Assembly: GCA_027563935.2 (NCBI GenBank)
Contig: CM050454.1
Coordinates: 52,232,596-52,296,595, forward strand
From: Costus lasius
Lineage: Eukaryota; Streptophyta; Magnoliopsida; Zingiberales; Costaceae
Reading direction: 5' to 3'
Length of the DNA: 64,000 bases
The notes beneath the pieces were generated by a model, which was given only the letters and a program-made list of their open reading frames with translations, was not told where the DNA came from and ran no database searches. This document shows positions 45,769 to 55,968 of this stretch, one piece after another. The translations under genes were made by a program, and so were the position numbers. Positions within the stretch are counted from its first letter, which is position 1. Each line of letters opens with the position of its first letter.

Positions 45769-47223
45769 TATTTCTGACTTTAATTATTTATTCTTTTGGC
45801 TTATTTTTGTCTTTGTTTTATTTTGATTTAGAATTTTGACTGCATAAATTTTTGTAATAGAAAGTCTTATTTATGAGTGGTTTTGATTGTAGGAAATTTT
45901 GAAAACCTTTTCTTTTTTTGTAAAGAAAGGAGTTGATGAACAAGAGAATTGTGGATGAAGCCGTGCATTTTTCTCGGTTTGTGAATCCTACAGCATATTT
46001 TTGTGAGCACTGTAAACTGTGATTTTGATAGAGAAACATGACGGTATTTGGTGTTTGAAACTTGTTTACCGTGTAAAATTTGAATATCTTTGATTTGGTA
46101 TATTTTCTGCATTTTTCTAAGTCATGTTTCATTCTTTTGATATAGTTGTTCAGGGTTTCGCCAATATTACAAAGGATATTCTTGCAAAAAAAATTTCTGA
46201 AATCCTTCATTGATTCAATGTTCATACACATGCAACAATTTAAGTTTAGGGTGTTTTTTATATTTTGCTAGTCCTTCAAAGCTTTATTGAGATGAATTTT
46301 AATTGTTCATGATTTTTAAGGGTACACCAGATTATTTTTATTCTCAATTTTGAACTTAGAAAGCTTTTTGTGCATTTAATTTGATGACTTAGGAAATTTT
46401 TGAGATTTCATGTAAAATTAAATTATTGAGTAAGTTCCATTCTGGTATTGATAAAATTTATATATGGATTGTTATATATTCAAACGACATGTGCATAGTA
46501 TTTTTGTACTTTAAGTTTAATTTATCTCCCTTTTCTTAATAGAAAATTTTTATGGATAGAAATTTAGTGATATGTATATTTAATTTGAGATTTGCTCCAA
46601 CTCCTCTAGTTGTATAATCTGAGGTCATGAGTTAACACTAGCCGGCCTTCCCCTGATTGAAAAAAAAAACTCCTCTACTTGGCACTGCAAAAAATTGGCA
46701 GTGGTACCAAAGACATGAGTTGAAATCTACAAATAAAAAAGTTGGAGAAAAAGAAAAAGCTGTAGGCAAGGTAGATAGCTCCGCTGACTTTAAGATCAAG
46801 ACTATGAGTTAAATTATACTGCTCTGCAGTATACTTTAAACAATGTTATGGCACATAATAGTTTAAAGACCAAATTGCATTAAAAATCTCTTATCTATAG
46901 TTTCACCAAGTGACTTGAAGTAAATCTCTATCTATTGATTAAAGAAGATTTTTTAAGCTCGAAAGTATTTGACACTTTACATGTGTTGAATGAATATTGT
47001 AATATGAATTGTGAATTTTATCTTTCTTGGATTGTAAATTCTTGATGATTTATTTTTACTGTGATCTCTCTTAGATTATTTAAGATATGAAAAGGTGCTT
47101 GCCTGAAATGCAGACTAAGAACATTATTGATGGTAGAACAGATGAGTGTTCCTTATCTTCACATTCTTTATTCATATCAATGTATTGCTTGAGGACAAGA
47201 TAAATTCTAAGTCTAGGGTATTT
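45769..47223 (+). other. Athila-C 3' non-coding region
   Basis: AT-rich. No ORF1-like gene is found where Athila-5 has one. One 35-nt stem-loop is at 46678-46712. TTGCTTGAGGACAAG at 47186-47200 marks the likely polypurine region before the LTR. Confidence 0.7.
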
Positions 47224-48693
47224 TGATGCGTTGTATTTACACCAACATTTTACCTATATTTTATACTAAATTTTAGGCTTAATTGGATGATTTTGTGCTA
47301 ATTTTGGTATTTTTACTTCACTTGGCATAGAATCTTCACTTTTCATGATTTTATTAAAAATGTAGGTAAAAACGCATGAAAATGATGAATTTCACGAGTA
47401 TTGAAGCCATAACATGATTCCCAAGGAGATCACGAGCTTACACGTCAAATTTGGAGAGAAAATGGTGAAAAATTCTACATTTACAGTCGTGGCCATAATT
47501 TTGGGTCGGCCGTAATTTTGAGTTCGAGCAAAGGGTGAAAAATAACTAAGTATGGAAATGCACAAAAACTTTCACGGGTGAGGCCGTGAATCCATCACGG
47601 TCCATGAAACTTTCTATGTACAAAGAGCTATACACATAGAAACTTTTACGGCCTTGGCTGTGAACTTATTACGGACTGTTAAAACGTTTGCCTGTCGAGT
47701 TTTTCACTCGATTCTTTCCTGATTCGAACTGGATTTGTACCAAGCTTTACAGAAACGCTCCTTGATGGGTTCCGAACCGGTCAAGCTATAAAAGATTGGA
47801 TTTTTCGAGGGTTAAGAGAGCTTTTGCGGATGAAGACAACTGGCGGCGGCGACTAGGGCGAATTTCTAATTTCCAAGCGGATTCCGACTAGATTTCACGC
47901 AAAAGACAAGTTTGATCGGCTCTTCTTCATCATCAGATCAAGGGGAAGCTAGTTTAATTGTTGTCTTAGTGAATTTCTTGCGATTTTTAGAAGATTCATG
48001 CTTGTTCATCATATAAACATGCTTTCTTTTAAGAACATGAGCGAGTAAACCTTGTTTCGGGATTAAGGGCTTAGCCCGTTGACATTTACAAGTTAATTTG
48101 TATTCTCACTCTTTTATATGATAATTTTGTCATGATTTGATTGAAATTGTGTTTAGTTCATAATTTGAACTGGTCACGTATAATTGCGTATTAGATGTTG
48201 CGAGAAGTACCTAAAGGTGAATTGCAACGTCGGATCTATTTTAATCGAACCTATGAATCCAATCACGGGAGTAGTTTGGATTCATCTGAAGGTTATACAA
48301 AGCTTTTTATAGAACTTAAAGGGTCTAGTTACGTTAACTGTCATGAGAGTAGGGAGTTCACGTAATTCGATACCGGATTATACTTCGGGAGGAGGTAATC
48401 TGCACATTAGGAAAAATTCCTTTGATGATAAATATTTTCTATTCAAAGAGCTATCTTTACTTGATTCGTATTTGTCAGTGTGGTGAAGCCCTGACATCCC
48501 GATCTTCTTGAAATTGAAACCCCCTTAATGTTGTTTCTGAAATTGCTCGTACTTAGAGTTCAACATAACCCATTGCTTGATAATGCCTAGATTCAAACAA
48601 GTTGAGAAGTTAATAATTAACTGCCTAATCCTCTTTGGGAACGATAACTTTTTTTATTACTTCGATAGATCCATGTACTTGCGGATTGTATCA
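47224..48693 (+). repeat. Athila-C 3' LTR
   Basis: 1470 bp from TGATGCGTTGTATTTAC to GCGGATTGTATCA. CACGG/CCGTG-type inverted motifs lie at 47480-47690. Resembles the Athila-E LTR. Confidence 0.8.
47787..47794 (+). promoter_or_regulatory. TATA box candidate in Athila-C LTR
   Basis: TATAAAAG directly downstream of the palindrome cluster. This would put the palindromes upstream of transcription. Confidence 0.5.
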
Positions 48694-48830
48694 GCCACAC
48701 ACTCAAAAATATTGGAGACCTAGATTATCCAGCTCGAACAGTAAGCCATCTTCTTTGCCAAACCCATGGAAGAGCCAGATGAGCCTCAAGTGAAGAGTAG
48801 TGGGTTCAATGAGGTGAATTAGAGAGTCAT

Positions 48831-49136
48831 TTGGATGAGAACAAATTAAACACTAACATCATAAATGTTGATGAACAGGAGCCAGTGTGCATTTTACCAC
48901 CTCCATCTGAACCACTAATTCCTATTCCTCAAAGATTGATGATTAAGACTGATAAGAGGTTTAGGTTATGCTATAACATAGAAATGTTGAACAAAATGAT
49001 TAAGGAAATTCATGTCCCCCATATCAACAAAGATTCATTGAAAATTTACGTGATCGTTGATGATGATGATGAGGTACCTGAGTATTCAAGTAAACTCCCA
49101 ACTACAGGACTTACATCCAATTATCGATGCAGATAA
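48831..49136 (+). pseudogene. Athila-E gag-tail remnant
   Basis: 101 codons. P-P-P-S-E-P-L-I-P-I-P-Q-R-L aligns in position and composition with the P-P-V-P-F-P-Q-R-L block before protease in Athila-C, and the next 40 residues keep the spacing of that region loosely. I would not call a function. A run of four Asp codons (GATGATGATGAT) is at about 49059-49070. Confidence 0.45.
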
Positions 49137-49368
49137 GGTACGAACTGAGACACTTGACAAAATCAACCTGGAGGTAAGCGAACATCTGAAATGTGAATTT
49201 AAATATATCCCTAGACTAAGGATACTTAACATGACAGTGATGAACTTACTATTGAAACATATGATATCTATTTTGGTGAGAATGTTTTCAGGACGGTGAA
49301 AAGGCAAGAGACTACATGCACTTTATTATGCTAGTGACCCACCAGCAACACCATAATCTTCATGCATT

Positions 49369-49416
49369 GGTCAAGCTAATGACCTTAAATAAGCACTTCT
49401 TGGGAGGCAACCCAAG
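49369..49416 (+). other. Post-pol double-hairpin block (Athila-E)
   Basis: GGTCAAGCTAATGACC and CTTGGGAGGCAACCCAAG are both intact although pol is absent. Confidence 0.78.
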
Positions 49417-50738
49417 TTCTTATTCATGTTCTTCTTTTTATTTTATTACTTTATTTCCTTTCCTTAGATTTTAGGTTTCTTGGTATATTCTTACTCCTAT
49501 TGTGTTGTGCAATCACTGATAATTTTTTTTTTCAAAATTTTTAGGTACCTCTATGACATTCACGGTCTTGGCCGTGTATCCATGCACGACCGTGATAAGC
49601 TCATCACACATGTCTGTATTTTTTGCCGAAGTTTTTATAGATGAGGCCGTGCATCCACGCACGGCCATGATGGACTCGCATGGCTCAAAAATGTCGAAAC
49701 TGAGATGGAACGTCAAGGATGACTCCAGTCTACCATCTTGGAGTCTGTCCTTGAGGTTCAGCAGCGACTGCGTTGACACTGGGGATGACCTCTCGATATT
49801 GTTATTCCACTCCTTGGTCAGCTATTGCACTTCCTTTAGTTTTTGCTATTTGCTTCCTAGCATTGCATTGCATTTTAGTTGTTTCAACACCATAGGTGTC
49901 TTGCCCACCCCCTTTCTTTATGATATTTGCTTTGTCTTTCGAGTTGATTTGTTCTATGTGTATTGGATTGATTGAAATGAGAATTTTGCATGCTTTGGAA
50001 TCTATATTGGTTACAGTTTGCACACATGACCATTTGTTTGATGTCGTTGAATGTTTTAATTAACTCAACTCATTATTTCTATGATCATGGAGAGTATGCT
50101 TCTTGTCTTTATCTTAACCGTGACATGCATCACATGTGACATGATTATTTGCATCAGGCTTCATAAATTCACTATTCGTTATACATTTTGTCATGGGAAT
50201 GAGAAATAATAACAGTGGTACCGAAGTGCTTTAGTACATGCTACTTCCACTTGGCACTGTTCCTAGCATTGAAATAAAAAGGATAGTGGTACTTAAGTTC
50301 AATTTGTCTTATGCTTGGCACTATCCCCAGACCAAAACTAATCGCAGTGGACCAAAGCCATGATGTTCTCACTTCTCTGGCTTGGCACTCTAAAAAAAAG
50401 GCACCACATAGGGACTATGTGGTACCGATGCTATTTTCCCATGACTTGATGTACAATTATCTGCTTTGTGAATGCTTGATCAATTATATCATTTATGTGA
50501 GCTGTGATGTAAAGGTTTTTGGTACTGTCAACTTTGCATACTCTAATGGCTTGTATTAGTAATATTTGACTTAATTTGCTTTCAACACTGCATTATAACT
50601 TGAGGCTTACTGTGACTAAATTATAACCTTGTTAGATATACCAAAGCTAGCCGAGATTTTTCATTTCCTTCTGTCACTGTGTTCTAGACAATTCAATTGC
50701 TCGAGGAGAAGCAAAACTTTAAGTCCGATGTATTTTAA
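49417..50738 (+). other. Athila-E spacer and 3' non-coding region
   Basis: 49560-49670 has two inverted repeats (CACGGTC...GACCGTG at 49561-49594; GGCCGTGC...GCACGGCC at 49645-49666). 50210-50440 has several diverged TTGGCACT...AGTGGTAC stem-loops. GCTCGAGGAGAAGC at 50699-50712 precedes the LTR. ORFs of 80-140 codons here have no recognisable domain. Confidence 0.6.
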
Positions 50739-52012
50739 TGACATGCATATATATGATATATCGTGGCTTAATTCTATTATTGTTTTAGAGCAAAATGCAT
50801 GCTTTGTCTCATTTATTTGCTTAAAGATTTCATATTCTTCGAAATCTTCACTTTTTCTTGTTCTTATTTAAATGTAGGGATTTCGCCCTAAAATTGATGT
50901 AATTTGGAATATTTGAAGATATGGGATGTCTCCTCACGATGAGACAAAGCTACATGTCAAATTTTATATCAAACAGAGCCCTCTACAGAGTTCACGGCCT
51001 ACGGTGTGAATGCATACACGGCGTGAAGATTTGCAAAAGTTTTAGAATTTGACAAAACGTTCACGGGCACACCCGTGAATGCATACATGGCCGTGAAGAG
51101 TTATTTTTCCAGAAAATAAACTTCGCCGAGCTTTTCACGGGCATGGCCGTGCATGCATGCACGGCCTTAAATGCTCCTGCTCTACACGACACCTGTTTGG
51201 TTTTTCACCCGTATCTTACTATTTTTGAAGCGGAATTTTTTGAAATTTTACAAAGACCTTCCTAACTTACCCACGGACGTTTTGGGACAAGAATCACACA
51301 ATTTGGGTGGGCGGTTGGAGAGAACGAATGAAAGAGGTGATAACTAAGGTTTGGGGCAATTTTCTAGACCGTGGGACTGTTTTGGGCTCGATTTCTCCCT
51401 CGTTTCGGTGCTGAGGATCTTGCTCTACCCTCTCCCATCAAGGATCTAGCATCCCCCTGGTTTGATTTGATTTGTATGAGAGATTTCATGTGTTTAACGA
51501 TGTATCTTGTAGCGTAAACTTCTTTTCGGGGTTTGGGCGTAGCCCACTGTAAGAATGTTAAATATTAATGCTTAATCCATATATTTCTGATATTTGTCTT
51601 TGTTCTTATTCATGTCTAGGAAGTTTTAATTCATGATTATGTACTGGCCATGCATATTTGTGTTTTAGACGTTGTGGGAAGGACTGAGAGGTGAACCACA
51701 ATCGTCGGATCCCCTAGACTGGACTGGTGATTTCGGCCACGAGAGTTGTCAAAATCACCCGAGGAACCCTAATTCTTCACATAACCCATTGGGTCCGCTT
51801 AACCCGGTAAGCCACGAGAGTAGGAGACTTGGGTTAAGTTGGATACCGAACCGTATCCTGAGAGGGAGTGTGTTTGTACCGTATGAACGATTACCTTGAG
51901 AACATAGGTAAAAACTTATTTAAAATATCAATATTAACTTTCTTTCATACTTCAGTGTGGTGAAACCTAAAACCCCGATCTTCTCTCAAAGATCTCAAAC
52001 CCCGATTGCTTG
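50739..52012 (+). repeat. Athila-E 3' LTR, truncated
   Basis: Starts TGACATGCATATATATG. Content matches the Athila-C LTR (AGTGTGGTGAAACC ... CCCGATCTTCT block at 51955-51990). It contains a perfect 22-bp palindrome at 51145-51166. The terminal part is lost at the Copia-G junction (about 52010). Confidence 0.7.
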
Positions 52013-52609
52013 CTTTCTGTTTTCAATATTTCTATAATTCAAATGGTGTATTTGAAATAAGTTTAGTTAGAAATTGGTTTAATATTATACACTGCTGTTT
52101 TAAGAGCTTCAATCTACAATGATTGAGGAAATTTGGAGCTACAAAGCATACTTCTCACCATGTCCAATAATGTCATATTTCTTCTTTCGCATGGCATGGT
52201 GTATTAGGCTACTATCTCATGCTCTTGAAGAAACTTAGCAAATAGACTATGTGTTATTCTTAGTATATCTACCATAATACTCACCACCTCTATCTGATCT
52301 CATCATTTTTATTTGAATATCGCATTGTTTCTCTACTTCTACTTTAAATACTTTAAAATCATATAGTGCTTCACTTTTGTTATGAAGCAAGTAGAGATAC
52401 ATGCATATATCATGAATAATCATCTATGAAGGTGATAAATTAATTTTGACCATAATAATCTCTACACTATAAATATCAATGTGTGATTTCTAATATATCA
52501 GAACTCCTCTTGGCACCATTCTTTTCTCATTGGTCTGCTTTCCCTTTATGCAGTCTACACAAGTATCAAGATCACTAAAATCTAGAGCATTATGTATTTT
52601 ATTATTTAT
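52012..52609 (-). pseudogene. Copia-G integrase
   Basis: Reads D-L-D-T-C-V-D-C-I-K-G-K-Q (second half of the HHCC finger), Y-L-L-H-N-K-S-E-A-L, M-R-S-D-R-G-G-E-Y-Y-G-R-Y (second catalytic Asp) and E-R-R-N-M-T-L-L-D-M-V-R-S-M (catalytic Glu). Several stops and frame changes. Matches the common TNT 1-94-like copia polyprotein of plants. Coding ends abruptly near 52012 after the T-P-F-E-L block. Confidence 0.8.
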
Positions 52610-52614
52610 CAATT

Positions 52615-55600
52615 TGTTGAACTAAAAAAAAATCCCAAGACCGACCTATCATATTGACTTGTGATTGGAGACAAACTAAAATTAATTGTACAAGGAGTTC
52701 TCATCCTGGGTTTTGGTAACACTAGTCCAGAATACAACATCTTTTGGTCTCCTATGAGCTAATTAACAGATTTAATCTTAAATGACACTTGAGCTGTGGT
52801 CAAAACCAGCAGCACCAAGTGAAGAAGAATTGTTCTCGGTGTTCTCTCTCAAAATCTTGGCCCAAAGCCACATTGATGACATCCTACGACTCCAAACTGC
52901 ATGACAAAGTGAAGGATGGCAAAAAAAGAATACCCTGGCTGCTCCAAAAGGAAATGCTATATTATGAATTCGCCTCACCAAATATTATATATTATTTTGA
53001 TGTGAAATTATTTATTTGCATAAAAAAATCGAAAAGTGTCATTACTTGGTGGTCTCTAATCAAATCATATTCATAAGATTAATGTATGCACCTCTTCCAA
53101 AAGGAAAATGCAGACTAGGCAAAAAAAAAGAATGCAGGTTAGGCAAACAAAAAAATCAAGATAGCAGCATATTAGGCAGGCAAAAAAAAAATTAAGAGAT
53201 TGAGGCTAAGTAAATTTTTTTTTTTCTTGCAGGTTGATTCTTTCATCTCTGTAAACAGAAGCAAAAAAGAAAAGAAGAGATAGAAGACAGGCAAAAAAAA
53301 GAAAAAAAGAAAAATGGGAGATTGCGATCCTTTTATTTTTGCAAGTTGATTCCCCGTAAGCAGAAGCAAAAAAGGACGGGGGAGAACTCGCTCACGTTAA
53401 GAAACACACCAGCAAAGGCATACGAGACGTCAAAAAATCTTGTGCGAGGAAGCAAAGCAATAGGATCAAGAAGCGAGTAAGCGACACAAAAATTCTTTTG
53501 TGAAGAGGAAGAGAATTCTCTTATGCTAGGATTTTTATCCTAAATCTATGCTAGGATTTTTATCCCAACTTCTTATGCTAGCATTGGATTTTAAATAATC
53601 TATGCTGGGATATTGTTATCCTAAAGAAACTACTCCGGAGGTTTTGTTAAAACCTCATATGCTATATCTTGATGATTTTAGGAGGAAACTCACGCAAAAA
53701 AAAAAAGAAAAAGGAAAACATGAGGGGCCAGGGATCTCGACTCTTAAAACAAAAAGATAAAGAGGAGTGAAGAAATTGTAAGAAGTGTATTACATGTTGA
53801 GGAAAAAAAAATTTTGATCTTTTATTGCCGGGTGAGAGTTACCAGAAATCCTGTGAGCGATAAAAAGGGAATAAATTCTACCACATAAGTCCTCAATCAT
53901 GAAAGAAACTATGACAAAGTAAAAAAGTACCTGGTTCCCCGAAATTGCTGAGAATGAAAGGAAATTTTGAATGCCGGTTGGAAGCTACAAAAGGAGGACA
54001 CAGCAAGATCAACAGAAAGAACTAGAGTGAAATAAGGAATCCGTAAAAAATAAAAAATTTTACAGAGAAACTTATTACCTTAACTAAAATCGTCGTCGTG
54101 CCGCTTGAGTGGCTGCCGTCGAGAAGCAAAGAAGACAGTTGAAATCAAGTCTGGACGATTTGCTGAGAATAAAATAGAGAGTAAATTGAGTTTGGAGTTG
54201 AAGAATGAGTAAAACAAGGGGGTAGATCACTTACCTAAAATTGATCTAATTCTATTTCTTTTCAGACTTCACGCAATTAAACGAAATTCGGATCTAAAAG
54301 AAATAGATCCGACCCAATTCGCTGAAATCGTCTTCGTGTCCGGATTGTATAGGAAATCAACCTGGATCGGCGCCGTCAGAAGGTCATTACATCCTGGAAG
54401 CTCTGCAACGCCGCACCCTTGCCAGATTTTGCCGCCTTCCCCTTACTGGCAAGAGCGAATGCCTCTCGCCATTATCCCTCGCATTGGCGTCTTCATCCAG
54501 AAAGTCGAGGATCGGATTTCCAGCTCTCTTTCACTTCAAAATCTAGTTTATCAAAGCTGGAACTCCAGCGAGCAACTCGAAGGACGCTCGTCAATGCTGT
54601 GACCTCGCCGATTTCTCGCCGGAGGCCAATAACATAACTTCCCGTCTCCTCTGGCAAGCAACAGAGCTCCCTCCGTTGGAAACTCAGCAGCTCGAGTGAC
54701 CTCGCCAATTTCGCCGCCTCCTCTTTCTCGACACGAACGAACTCCTCTCCAGCATCGAGCTCGTCTCTGGTAAAATCCAGGCCCCTTCCTCTATTGGAAA
54801 CCCGGCGTTGTCATGATCCCTCCACTAGATGCTCGACAGCGCCAGAAGCTTCCTCCATGGAAATACTCAATAAACTGTTGAGATCAGGTATTTTGTAAAT
54901 TTAAAATATCTAGTAATCCATCAAGGTTAGATATTTCTTAAAATTAAATATCCAATAAGCCAACAAGGTCAAATATTTCTTAAAATTAAATATCCAATAA
55001 ACCGTCAAGGCCGGATATTTTCTAAAATTAAAATATCCAAAAAGCTAACATGACCGTATATTTTTCTCAAATTTGAATATCCAATAAGCCGTTAAAGGCC
55101 GGACAATTCACAAAAAAAAATATCTAATCAGCCGTCAAGGCTGGGAATTTTCTAAAGTTAAAATATCTAATAAGCCGCCAAGGCTGGATATTTCTCAAAA
55201 TTAAATATCCAATAAGCCGTCAAGGCCGGGTATTTTCAAAAATTAAAATATCCACTAAGCTGTCAAGGTCGGATATTTCTTAAAAATTAAATATCTAATA
55301 AGCCGTCAAGGCCAGGTATTTTCTAAAATTAAAATATCCACTAAGCCATCAAGGCCGAATATTTCCCAAGTTCAAATGCTCATAAGCTACTAAGGCAGAG
55401 TATATATCAAATCCAAATACTCACAAGTTATTGAAGCCAAGAACATATCAAATTCAAATACTCACAATCTATTAAAGCCGAGTACAAATCAAATCCAAAT
55501 ACTCACAAGCTATTGAAGCCAAGTACTTTCCAAATCCAAATACTCACAAGTCATCAAGACCGAGTATCTCAAGTTCAACTACTCAAGCCATCAAGGTCGA

Positions 55601-55930
55601 GTGCATGCCAAATCTCAAATACACCATCAAGGCCATTCAAATTCAAAAAAAAAATTGGACATCTACCCACAAATCTTTCTTTGACAGATGAAGATTGCTT
55701 CAAAGCCATGTATTGATATGACATTTATAAAATATTTTTGCCCTTCAATTTGAGGAATGTTGTATATTATATAGATCTCTTAATCAAAGGTACCTTAATT
55801 TTAGGGGTAATTAACAGTGAGCGCTTGCGCTTATTGGAAGCCAGAACCCATTAAACAAAAAAGTCTTATTAATTTAAGGTGAATTTGAAAAGGTTAATTA
55901 CATTTAACCATAACCAAAAATGACCCCACA
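52615..55930. mobile_element. Element F: 3.3-kb insertion with TG...CA ends and CAATT target duplication
   Basis: CAATT at 52610-52614 and again at 55931-55935 flanks a segment starting TGTTGAAC and ending CCCCACA. It splits Copia-G between its HHCC piece and integrase. No coding domain is recognised. It contains A-rich repeats (53100-53400), short hairpin repeats (AGGATTTTTATCCT at 53528-53541), a GC-richer part (54330-54860) and a minisatellite. Likely a solo LTR or nonautonomous LTR element. Orientation is unknown. Confidence 0.75.
54885..55645. repeat. Minisatellite of about 43-bp units in element F
   Basis: About 17 diverged units built on AATAAGCCGTCAAGGCC and a hairpin GGATATTTT...AAAATATCC (example 55013-55038). 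From about 55370 the units drift to ACTCACAAGCTATTGAAGCC with a GAGTA...TACTC stem (example 55562-55584). Confidence 0.88.
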
Positions 55931-55968
55931 CAATTTTTTTAATTCTTTTAATAGAAATATGTCCTAAT
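55931..55968 (-). pseudogene. Copia-G pre-integrase island
   Basis: 38 bp between two insertions reads L-G-H-I-S-I-K-R-I-K-K-I on the minus strand, the middle of the copia HHCC region. It joins the parts on either side and shows that both neighbours are insertions. It includes one copy of the CAATT target duplication. Confidence 0.7.

Larger units (their letters stand above)
41197..48693 (+). mobile_element. Athila-C: Athila-type gypsy element, 5' end removed by Athila-B
   Basis: Plus strand: gag C-terminus with zinc knuckle, protease, RT, RNase H, integrase to 45712, post-pol block, about 1.4 kb of non-coding DNA, and 3' LTR (47224-48693). The LTR is unrelated by eye to those of Athila-4, 5, A and B but has the same kind of content. 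Its 5' half should sit on the far side of Athila-B but was not found in the window. Confidence 0.87.
48694..52012 (+). mobile_element. Athila-E: Athila-like element without pol
   Basis: Starts at the Athila-C LTR edge with gag-tail-like sequence, then goes to the post-pol block at 49369 with no RT, RNase H or integrase in between. Spacer, 3' non-coding DNA and an LTR (from 50739) follow. The LTR is broken at about 52010 by Copia-G DNA. It looks like a nonautonomous, large-deletion derivative. Confidence 0.7.

Noticed and set aside
45818..46231. 137-codon minus-strand ORF in the Athila-C 3' region
   Set aside because: Lys/Asn-rich product of AT-rich DNA, antisense to the element, with no counterpart in Athila-5 or B.
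52778..53076. Possible gag zinc knuckle on the minus strand next to Copia-G integrase
   Set aside because: It lies inside element F (after the TSD at 52610-52614). The C-x-x-C look is weak and not followed by His and Cys at the right spacing.
54885..55645. CRISPR-like regular repeat array
   Set aside because: Plant context, diverged units without unique spacers of fixed length, and no cas genes. It is a minisatellite.
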